23,911 nt of DNA, from positions 1 to 23,911 of the forward strand of contig RZZF01000003.1 of the NCBI GenBank assembly GCA_009929975.1. Direction: 5' to 3'. The DNA comes from Clostridia bacterium. Lineage in GTDB: Bacteria > Bacillota > Clostridia > Saccharofermentanales > UBA5734. How positions within the stretch are numbered: the stretch's first letter is position 1; each line of letters opens with the position of its first letter. The notes under the pieces are model-generated. The model did not search any database. It had not been told where the DNA came from and saw nothing but the letters and a program-made list of their open reading frames with translations. The position numbers and the translations under genes were made by a program. Of the stretch, positions 1 to 6,959 are shown piece after piece.

Positions 1-1
1 G

Positions 2-337
2 CTCGGCGGAACCATGCGGCTGGGCCGGTATCCATGTGTATTGCAGCCGGAGAGCAAGGCAGCCGCGGTCTACGGTCAACTGGAGATCAGTGAACGCCAC
101 CGCCACCGTTATGAGTTCAACAATGATTACCGGGATCAATTTCAGTCTTCCGGCATGATTCTCTGTGGCCAGTCACCGGACCGGCGTATCGTTGAAATGG
201 TTGAACTGGCTGATCATCCGTGGTATATCGGCTGCCAGTTCCATCCCGAATTCAAGTCGAGGCCGAACCGGCCGCATCCGCTGTTTACCGGGTTTGTTGA
301 AGCCGCGCTGGCCCGGAACCGGCAATCTCAAGACTGA
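2..337 (+). CDS. pyrG: CTP synthase, C-terminal part (5' end outside window)
   Basis: This is the last 111 codons of CTP synthase, which makes CTP from UTP, ATP and glutamine in pyrimidine nucleotide synthesis. The reading frame is open from base 2, so the gene starts outside the window. What remains is the end of the class I glutamine amidotransferase domain. It shows the family-specific stretch [13 protein letters not shown] and the motif [11 protein letters not shown], which carries the His and Glu of the glutaminase triad. The nucleophilic Cys lies upstream, out of view. The protein ends at a TGA (335-337) soon after the conserved [10 protein letters not shown] segment, so the C-terminus looks complete. 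Its last 53 bases overlap the convergent exonuclease III gene. The assignment is very secure; only the missing N-terminal three quarters cannot be judged. Confidence 0.97.
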   Translation, partial: LGGTMRLGRYPCVLQPESKAAAVYGQLEISERHRHRYEFNNDYRDQFQSSGMILCGQSPDRRIVEMVELADHPWYIGCQFHPEFKSRPNRPHPLFTGFVEAALARNRQSQD

Positions 338-1079
338 TCGGGCAGTGATCCGAACCCATGACATCTGACTGAATACCGGCTTCGACCAGCCGGGGCCGCA
401 AGTCCTCACTGACAAAGAAATAATCAATCCGCCAGCCGACATTGCGTTCACGGGCTCTTGTTTTCATATCCCACCAGGTATATTGTTCAGGCGCACCGCT
501 GAAGTGGCGAAAGGTGTCAATGAACCCTGATTCGATGAATCGGTCGATGAACGCACGTTCCTCGGGCAGAAAGCCCGAGGTTTTCTCATTTTCCGCCGGA
601 CGGGCCAGATCAATCGGCTGATGGGCCGTGTTGACATCGCCACAGACGATGATGGATCGGCCGGCGTCGCGCTGCCTGAGCACATGGTCGTGAAAGGCCT
701 CATAGAATCTCATTTTATAGTCCAGGCGCTCAGCCCGGGCCGCGCCATTGGGGTAATAGATGTTATACAGCAGGAAATCATCATAATCAGCGATCTGAAC
801 CCGTCCTTCCCGGTCGAACTCAACCAGGCCGAATCCGTTTTCGACCCGCCGCGGCTGGATCCGGCTGTACAGGGCGGTGCCGCTGTAGCCCTTGCGTTCA
901 GCCCCGTTGAACCAGGCGGTGTATCCCGGAATATGATGCAGGGCCGGTGATAATTGCTCAGGCAGTGCCTTGATCTCCTGCAGGCAGATGATATCGGCAT
1001 CTGAACTGACGGCATAATCGATGAACCCTTTGCGTTCGGCCGCCCTGATTCCATTGACATTCCAACTGATCAGCTTCAT
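285..1079 (-). CDS. exoA: Exodeoxyribonuclease III / AP endonuclease
   Basis: This 264-residue protein belongs to the exonuclease III (ExoA/XthA) family of Mg-dependent AP endonucleases and 3' repair phosphodiesterases in base excision repair. It starts [13 protein letters not shown] and shows the metal ligand Glu in LQEIK (about residue 35), the active-site Tyr in YNIYYPNG (about 108), GDVNTAH (147-153), RIDYFF (217-222) and the catalytic Asp-His pair in GSDHCPIS (about 244-245). Length and motif order match the family. An ATG 20 codons upstream (1139) is in frame, but the ATG at 1079 begins at the conserved N-terminus and is preceded by AAAGAGGA about 7 bases away, so it was chosen. The 3' end runs 53 bases into the convergent pyrG gene. 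The residues after position 250 are not conserved in the family as far as I can tell. Confidence 0.95.
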   Translation of the reverse strand: MKLISWNVNGIRAAERKGFIDYAVSSDADIICLQEIKALPEQLSPALHHIPGYTAWFNGAERKGYSGTALYSRIQPRRVENGFGLVEFDREGRVQIADYDDFLLYNIYYPNGAARAERLDYKMRFYEAFHDHVLRQRDAGRSIIVCGDVNTAHQPIDLARPAENEKTSGFLPEERAFIDRFIESGFIDTFRHFSGAPEQYTWWDMKTRARERNVGWRIDYFFVSEDLRPRLVEAGIQSDVMGSDHCPISLEIAGSGPARLQQTR

Positions 1080-1162
1080 GACAGTTCCTCTTTCCGGGTG
1101 ATTCCGGGACTCTGGTACCAAAGGTGGCAATTCGGGCAACTTGCCGGAATCAAGATAATCAT

Positions 1163-1171
1163 ACTATACCA
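1163..1171 (-). promoter_or_regulatory. Candidate extended -10 promoter for exoA
   Basis: Read on the minus strand this is TGG followed by TATAGT, an extended -10 element. No good -35 hexamer stands at 16-18 bases, which is normal for extended -10 promoters. It would give a leader of roughly 75 bases before the exoA start at 1079. Seen by eye only. Confidence 0.45.
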
Positions 1172-1227
1172 GATTCCTGTTGGAAGAATGAATCCGGTCT
1201 GTCCTGACGGGATCAGCAGGTGACGCC

Positions 1228-1256
1228 TTGTTAATTACGGCCGGCTTTGATATTCT
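1228..1256 (+). promoter_or_regulatory. Candidate sigma-A promoter for the SGNH-kinase-nucleotidyltransferase operon
   Basis: The -35 hexamer TTGTTA (1228-1233) and the -10 hexamer TATTCT (1251-1256) are separated by exactly 17 bases. The pair lies about 60 bases upstream of the esterase start at 1315 and is the only good match in the gap. Confidence 0.5.
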
Positions 1257-1314
1257 CAATCCAGTGAAATAACAGGCAATATGAACCGGCTGAAGTGGCC
1301 GGCGGGGAGGTTCT

Positions 1315-1956
1315 ATGCTGCTGAAAGATCATGCCAAACTCTTGTTTACCGGCGACTCGGTGACCGACTGCGGCCGGGCACGGCCTGTTGGAGAAAGCGC
1401 CTTCGGCGGGCTCGGCAATGGCTATGTTCTCCTGATTGACGGTGAACTGCATGCCGTGCATCCGGAAAAGAAAATACGGGTTGTCAACAGCGGTGTCAGC
1501 GGTGACACCATGCGGCATCTCGATGCCCGCTGGCAAACGGATGTGGCTGATCTGAGGCCGGACTGGCTGGTCATGCTGATTGGCATCAATGATGTCTGGC
1601 GGCAGTTTGACGCTCCCCTGATCCCTGAATCACATGTGCTGCCCGAGGAGTACCGGCGGCTGATGAAGCTGCGTGTTGCCGAAATCCGACCGGAGCTTGA
1701 TGGTCTGGTGATCATGTCGCCTTATATGATGGAACCGGCGCTTGACGATCCGATGCGGCGGCGGATGGATGAATACGGTGCGGTCTGCCGTGAGATTGCC
1801 GCGGCGCATGACGCGGTGTTTGTTGACTTGCAGGCCGGATTTGATCAACTGCTCAAGCATTATCATTCCTATGTGGCGTCCGGTGACCGGATCCACCCCA
1901 ACCATATTGGATCGGCCCTGATCAGCCGCCTGTTCCTGCAGGCGATCGGAGCCTGA
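1315..1956 (+). CDS. SGNH/GDSL-family hydrolase (probable carbohydrate or lipid esterase)
   Basis: This 213-residue protein has all four SGNH blocks in order: GDS with the nucleophilic Ser at residue 15, the oxyanion-hole Gly in NSGVSGDT (about 63), GIND with Asn92, and the catalytic Asp191 and His194 in DRIHP. Such enzymes remove acyl groups, often acetyl, from sugars, glycans or lipids. No signal peptide or membrane segment is visible, so a cytosolic small-molecule substrate is more likely than a polymer outside the cell. The ATG at 1315 follows a strong GGGGAGG. The stop codon is one base before the start of the GHMP kinase gene, so the two are almost certainly co-translated. That pairing, with a nucleotidyltransferase third, suggests the substrate is an acylated sugar; this is inference. 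The exact substrate cannot be read from sequence. Confidence 0.88.
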   Translation: MLLKDHAKLLFTGDSVTDCGRARPVGESAFGGLGNGYVLLIDGELHAVHPEKKIRVVNSGVSGDTMRHLDARWQTDVADLRPDWLVMLIGINDVWRQFDAPLIPESHVLPEEYRRLMKLRVAEIRPELDGLVIMSPYMMEPALDDPMRRRMDEYGAVCREIAAAHDAVFVDLQAGFDQLLKHYHSYVASGDRIHPNHIGSALISRLFLQAIGA

Positions 1957-1957
1957 T

Positions 1958-3094
1958 ATGCCGGATGTGATTCGTGTTTCAGCCCCCAGCCGGGTCTGCC
2001 TTTTCGGTGAGCATCAGGATTATCTCGGGCTCGATGTCATCGCGGCCGCGATTGACCTTCGCTTTTATGCCCGAATCAGCGGACGATCCGATCAGAAGGC
2101 CTGTATTGCCATCCGGGACAGCCGTCTTGATCAGCTGAATGCCGGCAACCCGGACGGATCGTATGACTATCTGACTGTCGACCTCGATCAACCGATCATG
2201 TATGCACATCATCGCGATTATCTGCGCAGCACGCTGAATGTCCTGCGGCGCAACGGTTGTATCAACGGCGGGTTTGATGCCACACTGGATTCAGAAATCC
2301 CGATCGGCAAGGGAATGTGCTCTTCCAGTACGATGATCGTCGTGCTGATCAAGGCAATTCTTGAATGGATGGGACACCCCGCTGCGCAGGAGCCGCGGCA
2401 GATCGCGGATTGGGCTTTTCAAGCCGAAGTGAGCGAGTTCGGTGAGCCAGGCGGCCAGATGGATCATATCATGGCAGCCCATGGCGGACTGCTGCACCTG
2501 ACATTCGCAAATCCCTTCACCTATCGATCACTGGCGGGAAAGCCCGGCGGATGCCTGATCCTGTTTGATTCACTGCAGCAAAAGGAGACCACCCGGGTGC
2601 TGGCGGGAGCGAAAATACCGACGCTGGCAGCCGTTGAAGCATTGAAAGTGCACGGGATTGACGGAATACGTGATCTGGCCCAGAGACCAGACGCGGAGAA
2701 ACTGGCGGGCAGCCTGCCGGAGAAACTGAGCCGGCCGCTGCTGGCGAATCTGGAAAACAAGCGGCTGCTGACAGAAGGCCTCAGGCTCCTGACGGAACAA
2801 CCGACGGATGACGTCGTTCTGGGCCGGATGATCAGCCAGCACCATGCTCAGCTGCGTGACGGACTGGGGATCTCGACACCGGTGATCGAAGAAATCCTCG
2901 ACTGCGCGACCGCGCATGGCGCATGGGGTGGAAAGATAAACGGTTCCGGTGGCGGCGGCTGTTGTTTTGTCACAGCACCGGAAAGCCGCGCGGATGAAAT
3001 TATTGACGCGGTGCAGTCGCGTGGCTATCCGGCCCGGCGCCTGCACATCGACACAGGAGCAAGAAGGGAAAATAACCATGAGTCAGACCAATGA
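1958..3094 (+). CDS. GHMP-family sugar kinase (galactokinase-like)
   Basis: This 378-residue protein is a GHMP kinase. Motif 1 near the N-terminus (APSRVCLFGEHQDYLG, residues 9-24) resembles the galactokinase signature GEHTDY. Motif 2, the ATP-binding loop, is IPIGKGMCSSST (114-125), and motif 3 is the glycine-rich GGKINGSGGGGCCF (324-337). An Asp in GGQMDH (about 169) fits the catalytic base of galactokinase-like members. The likely reaction is ATP-dependent phosphorylation of a sugar, probably at C1, in the cytoplasm. The divergent sugar-binding region means the sugar cannot be named, and it is not a standard GalK. Its start lies one base after the esterase stop, and its end overlaps the nucleotidyltransferase by 17 bases. 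A C1-phosphate product would be the natural substrate of that next enzyme. Confidence 0.86.
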   Translation: MPDVIRVSAPSRVCLFGEHQDYLGLDVIAAAIDLRFYARISGRSDQKACIAIRDSRLDQLNAGNPDGSYDYLTVDLDQPIMYAHHRDYLRSTLNVLRRNGCINGGFDATLDSEIPIGKGMCSSSTMIVVLIKAILEWMGHPAAQEPRQIADWAFQAEVSEFGEPGGQMDHIMAAHGGLLHLTFANPFTYRSLAGKPGGCLILFDSLQQKETTRVLAGAKIPTLAAVEALKVHGIDGIRDLAQRPDAEKLAGSLPEKLSRPLLANLENKRLLTEGLRLLTEQPTDDVVLGRMISQHHAQLRDGLGISTPVIEEILDCATAHGAWGGKINGSGGGGCCFVTAPESRADEIIDAVQSRGYPARRLHIDTGARRENNHESDQ

Positions 3095-3863
3095 GACCAC
3101 CTCATCATGGCGGCCGGAACGCCCGCTGAAAGTCATTGTGCTTGCCGCCGGCAAGGGAAGTCGGCTGCAGTCAGAACAGTTTGATCTGCCTAAAGTCCTG
3201 CGCCAGGCGGCCGGCCGGCCACTGCTGGCCTGGGTCGCTGATAATCTGTCATTCGCGGATCCCGCGGATGTCATCATGGTGGTCGGATTCCAGGCGGACA
3301 AAGTGAAAGACGCCATGGGCGGCGCGTACCAGTATGTTCTGCAGACCAGGCAGCTGGGAACCGGCCATGCGGTGATGGCAGCGGCGGACGCCCTGTCGGA
3401 TTATGACGGAGATGTGCTGGTTGTCTATGGGGATATGCCGCTGTTCGAGAGCCGGACCTACACCGATCTGATCACGCTGCATCAGCGTTCAGATGCCGAC
3501 TGCACCATGCTGACCGCCCATACGGAGACCCTGTTGTCCTATGGCAGGATTCTGCGGGATGAGGCAGGTTGTTTCAGCGGCATTGTTGAACAGAAAGACT
3601 GTACGCCTGAACAACTGGCGATCCGCGAGGTTAATCCCGGTGTCTATATTTTCCGTGCCCGCCACCTGTTCTCAATGTTAGGGAAACTCAGCAATGATAA
3701 TCAGCAGGGCGAATACTATCTGACCGATGTGCCGAAAATCATGCAGTCAGCCGGGTTGAAACTGGCGACTCACCGGATTGAAGACGAGCAGCAGATTCTC
3801 GGGGTGAACACAGAAGAGGATCTCGCGTTCTGTACGTCGGTGCTGGAGCAGAGGCGCGGCTGA
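3078..3863 (+). CDS. GlmU-like sugar-1-phosphate nucleotidyltransferase, single domain
   Basis: This 261-residue protein matches the N-terminal uridylyltransferase domain of GlmU. It has LAAGKGSRLQS (22-32), LPKV (37-40), QLGTGHAV (92-99), YGDMP (117-121), SYGRIL (154-159), IVEQKD (169-174), EVNPGVYIF (184-192) and GEYYLTD (211-217). It probably joins a sugar-1-phosphate, such as an N-acetylhexosamine-1-phosphate, to UTP with release of pyrophosphate. The left-handed beta-helix acetyltransferase half of true GlmU (about 450 residues) is absent, so it cannot replace GlmU fully. A longer in-frame start at 2949 is possible, but the ATG at 3078 has AAGAAGGGAA before it and places the P-loop near the N-terminus as usual. 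It overlaps the GHMP kinase gene by 17 bases and is the last gene of that operon. It ends with a 7-bp hairpin at the stop codon. Confidence 0.87.
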   Translation: MSQTNETTSSWRPERPLKVIVLAAGKGSRLQSEQFDLPKVLRQAAGRPLLAWVADNLSFADPADVIMVVGFQADKVKDAMGGAYQYVLQTRQLGTGHAVMAAADALSDYDGDVLVVYGDMPLFESRTYTDLITLHQRSDADCTMLTAHTETLLSYGRILRDEAGCFSGIVEQKDCTPEQLAIREVNPGVYIFRARHLFSMLGKLSNDNQQGEYYLTDVPKIMQSAGLKLATHRIEDEQQILGVNTEEDLAFCTSVLEQRRG

Positions 3864-3877
3864 CCGGTCGCCGGTCA
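3861..3877. other. Perfect inverted repeat between two convergent stop codons
   Basis: TGACCGG and CCGGTCA form a 7-bp perfect stem with a 3-base loop. The repeat begins with the TGA of the nucleotidyltransferase gene and ends directly before the stop codon of the convergent oxoamine synthase gene. There is no T-tract, so it is at best a weak bidirectional terminator or 3'-end-stabilising hairpin. Confidence 0.5.
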
Positions 3878-5104
3878 TCAGATCTCAATATCAAAATCGA
3901 TTTCCGTGTTGCCGGCCATTTCTGAATAAACCTTTTCGATGATCGACAAGGCTTCATCCAGCTGCGCGTTGGTATGTGTCGCGGTGTAGCTGGTGCGCAG
4001 AAGGCAGCTGTCGCTCGGCACTGCCGGCGGAAAGACCGGATTAACATAAACCCCGTGGTCGAGCAGGACTTTTGCCGTATACATCGTCCGTCCGGCACTA
4101 CCGGTTAGAATCGGAATGATCGGAACCAGGTCATTCCCGCTTTCCCTGACCTTGACCGCTTCAATCTGCTGAAGTCCTTTTTTCATATAGGCGGCGATCT
4201 CATTCAGCCGGCGGACCCGCTGCGGCTCGGCCTCCAGGATGCGCAGAGCCTCATGGGCAGCGGCAACCTGGGCCGGAGGGATGCTGGCGCTGAAGATGAA
4301 AGGACGTGCGTTGTGGCGGATATAATGGATGACCGATTCGTCTCCGACCACACAGCCGCCGAGTGAGGCCAGTGTCTTGGAAAAAGTGTTCATGATCAGG
4401 TCGACCTCAGCTTCGAGGCCGAAGTATTCGGCGGTTCCCCGTCCATGCTCGCCGAGAACACCGATTGAGTGGGCGTCATCAACCATGACCCGGGCGCCGT
4501 ATTCGCGTGCCAGGCTGACAATCCCCGGCAAATTGCAGATTTCGCCTTCCATGCTGAAGACCCCGTCCGTGACGATCAGGATGCCGCCTTTTTCATCAGC
4601 GGAACACCGTTCCAGCAGGCGGCGCAGGTCGTCCATATCACTGTGGCGGTATTTGATGGTCCGGGCGAAGCTGAGCCGGGTCGCGTCCACAATGCTGGCA
4701 TGATTCATTGAATCGGAGAGGATATAGTCACAGCGTGAGGTCACCGCGCTGATGATGGACAGGTTGGACTGAAAACCGGTTGAGAAGACAATGCAGTCTT
4801 CTTTCTGGAGAAACCGGGCCATCGCCACTTCCAGTTCGACATGGATATCCAGGGTGCCATTGAGAAAGCGGGAACCGGAACAGCCGCTGCCGTATTTCTC
4901 AACCGCTTTGACCGCGGCCGCCTTGACCCGGGGATCAGCCGTCAGACCAAGATAGTTGTTGGATCCGAGCATCAGTGTCCGCTGGCCGTTCATCATGACT
5001 TCCGTATCCTGGCCAGAGGTCAGCATATGAAAGAACGGGTAGATTCCCAGTTCCATTGCCTGGCGTGCCCGGGTAAATTCCCGACATTTTTGAAACAAGT
5101 CCAT
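3878..5104 (-). CDS. Alpha-oxoamine synthase, serine palmitoyltransferase-like (PLP enzyme)
   Basis: This 408-residue protein is a fold-type I PLP enzyme of the alpha-oxoamine synthase family (serine palmitoyltransferase, Kbl, BioF), which condenses an amino acid with an acyl-CoA and releases CO2. Visible marks are GSNNYLGLT (47-55), YGSGCSGSRFLNGTLDIH (71-88), the PLP-stacking His in NHASIVD (about 135), DDAHSIGVLG (209-218) and the Schiff-base Lys243 in TFSKTLASLGG. The N-terminal phrase GIYPFF, the phrase HNARPFIFSAS and the C-terminal VNPVFPPAVP look closer, from memory, to bacterial serine palmitoyltransferases than to Kbl or BioF. No tdh, biotin or other sphingolipid gene is adjacent, so the substrate is unproven. 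The start has AAAGGAG at good spacing. It is a single gene with its own divergent promoter region and a palindrome upstream. Confidence 0.85.
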   Translation of the reverse strand: MDLFQKCREFTRARQAMELGIYPFFHMLTSGQDTEVMMNGQRTLMLGSNNYLGLTADPRVKAAAVKAVEKYGSGCSGSRFLNGTLDIHVELEVAMARFLQKEDCIVFSTGFQSNLSIISAVTSRCDYILSDSMNHASIVDATRLSFARTIKYRHSDMDDLRRLLERCSADEKGGILIVTDGVFSMEGEICNLPGIVSLAREYGARVMVDDAHSIGVLGEHGRGTAEYFGLEAEVDLIMNTFSKTLASLGGCVVGDESVIHYIRHNARPFIFSASIPPAQVAAAHEALRILEAEPQRVRRLNEIAAYMKKGLQQIEAVKVRESGNDLVPIIPILTGSAGRTMYTAKVLLDHGVYVNPVFPPAVPSDSCLLRTSYTATHTNAQLDEALSIIEKVYSEMAGNTEIDFDIEI

Positions 5105-5193
5105 TATGAATTCTCCTTTATCACAACCGTGTCATCGACCGGCCACCGTGAACGGCGCACCGGCTTCCCCCTGAGATGTAAAAACGTAGGTTC

Positions 5194-5202
5194 ATCATAG
5201 CA
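5194..5202 (-). promoter_or_regulatory. Candidate extended -10 promoter for the oxoamine synthase gene
   Basis: On the minus strand this reads TGC followed by TATGAT, an extended -10 element. No convincing -35 is seen. The predicted leader is about 85 bases long. The 13-base palindrome at 5201-5213 lies just upstream, in what would be the promoter spacer. Confidence 0.45.
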
Positions 5203-5213
5203 CAGGACCTGTG
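5201..5213. promoter_or_regulatory. Palindrome CACAGGACCTGTG, possible operator
   Basis: Two perfect 6-base arms surround a single central base. The element overlaps the spacer region of the candidate promoter of the oxoamine synthase gene, the position expected for a repressor site. No known operator was recognised. Confidence 0.4.
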
Positions 5214-5228
5214 TCTTTGAGAATAGCT

Positions 5229-5256
5229 TTGCTTATCAAACCAAATATCGTACAAT
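5229..5256 (+). promoter_or_regulatory. Candidate promoter for the glyoxalase-like gene
   Basis: TTGCTT (5229-5234) and TACAAT (5251-5256) are separated by 16 bases; shifting the -35 to TTTGCT gives 17. The -10 lies about 45 bases before the start at 5301. Confidence 0.5.
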
Positions 5257-5300
5257 AGAGCCAGACAAGACCGATTATCAATGAATGGGGAGACGATATT

Positions 5301-5669
5301 ATGAAATTCAAACTGGCTCATACCAATTTCAATGTTATGGATCTGGAGCGGTCGATCGCTTTTTATGAACAGGCACTGGGACTGAAAGTGGTCCGCCGCA
5401 AAAAAGCAGATGATGGTCATTTTGAACTGGCATTCCTCAGTGATGAGGAGGGTCGCTACCAACTGGAGCTGACCTGGCTGCGTGACCGCACGGAACCTTA
5501 TGACCTGGGTGACAATGAGACCCATGTCTGTTTTCATACGGATGATTATGACGCGGCGCATGCTTTGCACGCTGAAATGGGCTGTATCTGTTTCGAAAAT
5601 GAGGCCATGGGTCTTTATTTTATCCATGATCCGGATGATTACTGGCTGGAAATCGTGCCCCAGCGCTGA
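5301..5669 (+). CDS. VOC-family protein, glyoxalase I-like (lactoylglutathione lyase-like)
   Basis: This 122-residue single-domain protein has the two beta-alpha-beta-beta-beta modules of the vicinal oxygen chelate fold. The four expected metal ligands of glyoxalase I are all present: His7 (in AHTNFNV), Glu56 (in YQLELTW), His75 (in ETHVCFH) and Glu117 (in DYWLEIVP). The His-Glu-His-Glu set and the short length match the Ni/Co-dependent bacterial GloA type, which converts the thiol adduct of methylglyoxal to an S-lactoyl thioester. Many Firmicutes lack glutathione, so the natural thiol could be another one; this is uncertain. GGGGAG precedes the ATG at about 8 bases. The gene stands alone and converges on mutM with an 18-base gap. 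Confidence 0.85.
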   Translation: MKFKLAHTNFNVMDLERSIAFYEQALGLKVVRRKKADDGHFELAFLSDEEGRYQLELTWLRDRTEPYDLGDNETHVCFHTDDYDAAHALHAEMGCICFENEAMGLYFIHDPDDYWLEIVPQR

Positions 5670-5687
5670 TCACCAATCCGCTGCGCC

Positions 5688-6551
5688 TTATGACGACTGG
5701 CAGTCCGGACACCAGCAGGTGGTTCGGCCTGCCAGTTTCATTTTACGCATGACTGTCCCGCAGATGCGGCAGGGCTGTCCGGCGCGGCCGTAGGCCATCA
5801 GGCAGTCCTGGAATCGTCCCTTGCGATTCCAGCCGTCAACATAATCGCGCAGGGAGGTCCCCTGGCATGAAACGGCGTCAGCCAGGACCTGGCGGACCGC
5901 GTCGACCAGCTGGCTGAATTGGGTGTCTGACACGGTCCCCACGCTTTGGTACGGCGCCAGTTTCGCCGCGAACAGCGATTCATCCGCATAGATGTTGCCC
6001 AACCCGGCGATGACCGTCTGATCAAGCAGGAACGCCTTCAGCGATGTGTTTTTCCGCTTATCCCGCAGACCCTGCAGCCAGGCAGCGGAGAACTCCGGAC
6101 CGAGCGGTTCAGGACCAAGCGCGTCATAACCCCCCGGCGCTCCGACCGGCCGGCCCTCCGGGTCCGCGGTAAGGAGCCAGACACGTCCGAACCGGCGGGT
6201 ATCATGAAAATCGAGCCAGATCGGATTGTCCGGTTGATCGGGCCTGGTCAGCCGCAGACGCAGATGGGTGTGACGGGGCGGTGTTTCGTCTCGCTCACGC
6301 AACAGCAGACGGCCGGTCATCCGCAGATGAACGAGCATGATCAGCGGCCCATGCAAGCCGTCTTGCGGGATCAGATCGAGCAGCAGGTATTTGCCGCGCC
6401 GCCGCACATCGGTGATTATGCTGCCGGACGCGTCCAGGCCGCCACTGAGATAGACGCCCGGGGTCAGGGGACTGATCATGTCAATCTGCCGCCCTGTGAC
6501 AGAAGGCAGGATGGTCTGCCGGACCGTTTCAACTTCAGGTAGTTCAGGCAT
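5688..6551 (-). CDS. mutM: Formamidopyrimidine-DNA glycosylase (Fpg/MutM)
   Basis: This 287-residue protein removes oxidised purines such as 8-oxoguanine from DNA and nicks the abasic site. The mature N-terminus PELPEVE, with catalytic Pro2 and Glu3, follows the start Met directly. Other marks are RRRGKYLLL with the conserved Lys (about 54), HLRMTGRL (75-82), DTRRFG (117-122), GLGNIYADESLF (183-194) and a C-terminal zinc finger with Cys261, Cys264, Cys281 and Cys284. The start at 6551 was chosen because Pro2 must be the N-terminal nucleophile and AAGGAG lies just upstream; a longer frame up to 6665 is not used. Together with exonuclease III in this window it provides base excision repair, but the two are not in one operon. 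The gene is divergent from the zinc-ribbon gene. Confidence 0.96.
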   Translation of the reverse strand: MPELPEVETVRQTILPSVTGRQIDMISPLTPGVYLSGGLDASGSIITDVRRRGKYLLLDLIPQDGLHGPLIMLVHLRMTGRLLLRERDETPPRHTHLRLRLTRPDQPDNPIWLDFHDTRRFGRVWLLTADPEGRPVGAPGGYDALGPEPLGPEFSAAWLQGLRDKRKNTSLKAFLLDQTVIAGLGNIYADESLFAAKLAPYQSVGTVSDTQFSQLVDAVRQVLADAVSCQGTSLRDYVDGWNRKGRFQDCLMAYGRAGQPCRICGTVMRKMKLAGRTTCWCPDCQSS

Positions 6552-6575
6552 CGTACACTCCTTGAGATAATCGGC

Positions 6576-6581
6576 TATAAT
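6576..6581 (+). promoter_or_regulatory. Possible -10 (TATAAT) for the zinc-ribbon operon
   Basis: A perfect TATAAT lies about 57 bases before the zinc-ribbon gene start. No good -35 hexamer is found at 16-18 bases, and the site lies in the 86-base gap shared with mutM, so the assignment is tentative. Confidence 0.3.
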
Positions 6582-6637
6582 GGTAACAGACTGGCTGCCG
6601 GGCAGGACCGCGCAGCTGCGGTGAAGGAGGCGTTCAC

Positions 6638-6943
6638 ATGGCACAGTGCCGCTGCTGCCATACAAGAGGGTTCATGGTCGAGACGGATGTCAACGGCCTG
6701 TGTGAAGCATGTGCCCCTTATTATTATCTGCAAATGGACGAGGATATCAAGACATTGCAGCTATCCCTCCAGGCGCTGTCCCGGATCCAGTATGCCGGTG
6801 CCGCTGCCGCGCGGCTGGAAATCGCCCGTGAGAGCCTTGAGCGTCTGCGCCCGTATGAGGCCGCAAAACTGGCTCGCCTGCCAAAACCGTCTGACGAGAT
6901 CGCCCGGGATCTGGACGAGTTGGAAGCGCAATGGACAGATTGA
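6638..6943 (+). CDS. Small zinc-ribbon protein of unknown function
   Basis: This 101-residue protein is not recognised beyond its metal site. Cys4-x2-Cys7 and Cys22-x2-Cys25 (C.CC near the N-terminus, then LCEAC) form a likely treble-clef or zinc-ribbon knuckle. The rest, about residues 30-100, is predicted by its composition to be helical, with repeated Glu, Leu and Arg (ARLEIARESLERLR), perhaps a short coiled coil. GAAGGAGG precedes the ATG at good spacing, so the start is secure. It is followed 16 bases later by a two-TM protein, and the two probably form one operon. A role as a regulatory or adaptor partner of that membrane protein is possible but unsupported by any recognised homology. 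Confidence 0.75.
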   Translation: MAQCRCCHTRGFMVETDVNGLCEACAPYYYLQMDEDIKTLQLSLQALSRIQYAGAAAARLEIARESLERLRPYEAAKLARLPKPSDEIARDLDELEAQWTD

Positions 6944-6959
6944 TGGAGCGATTTTCCTG

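Noticed and set aside
3078..3863. Truncated, broken glmU gene
   Set aside because: The N-terminal domain is intact and ends cleanly at a stop codon with a hairpin, and no remnant of the hexapeptide-repeat domain follows, so it is a single-domain enzyme and not a pseudogene.
5946..6542. Plus-strand open frame of 198 codons inside mutM
   Set aside because: It is antisense to the conserved Fpg protein, and its translation is Arg/Gln-rich without a known motif.
6621..6959. In-frame extension of the two-TM protein to 336 codons
   Set aside because: It would overlap the whole zinc-ribbon gene, which has its own good ribosome site, and the added residues look like frame-shadow sequence.
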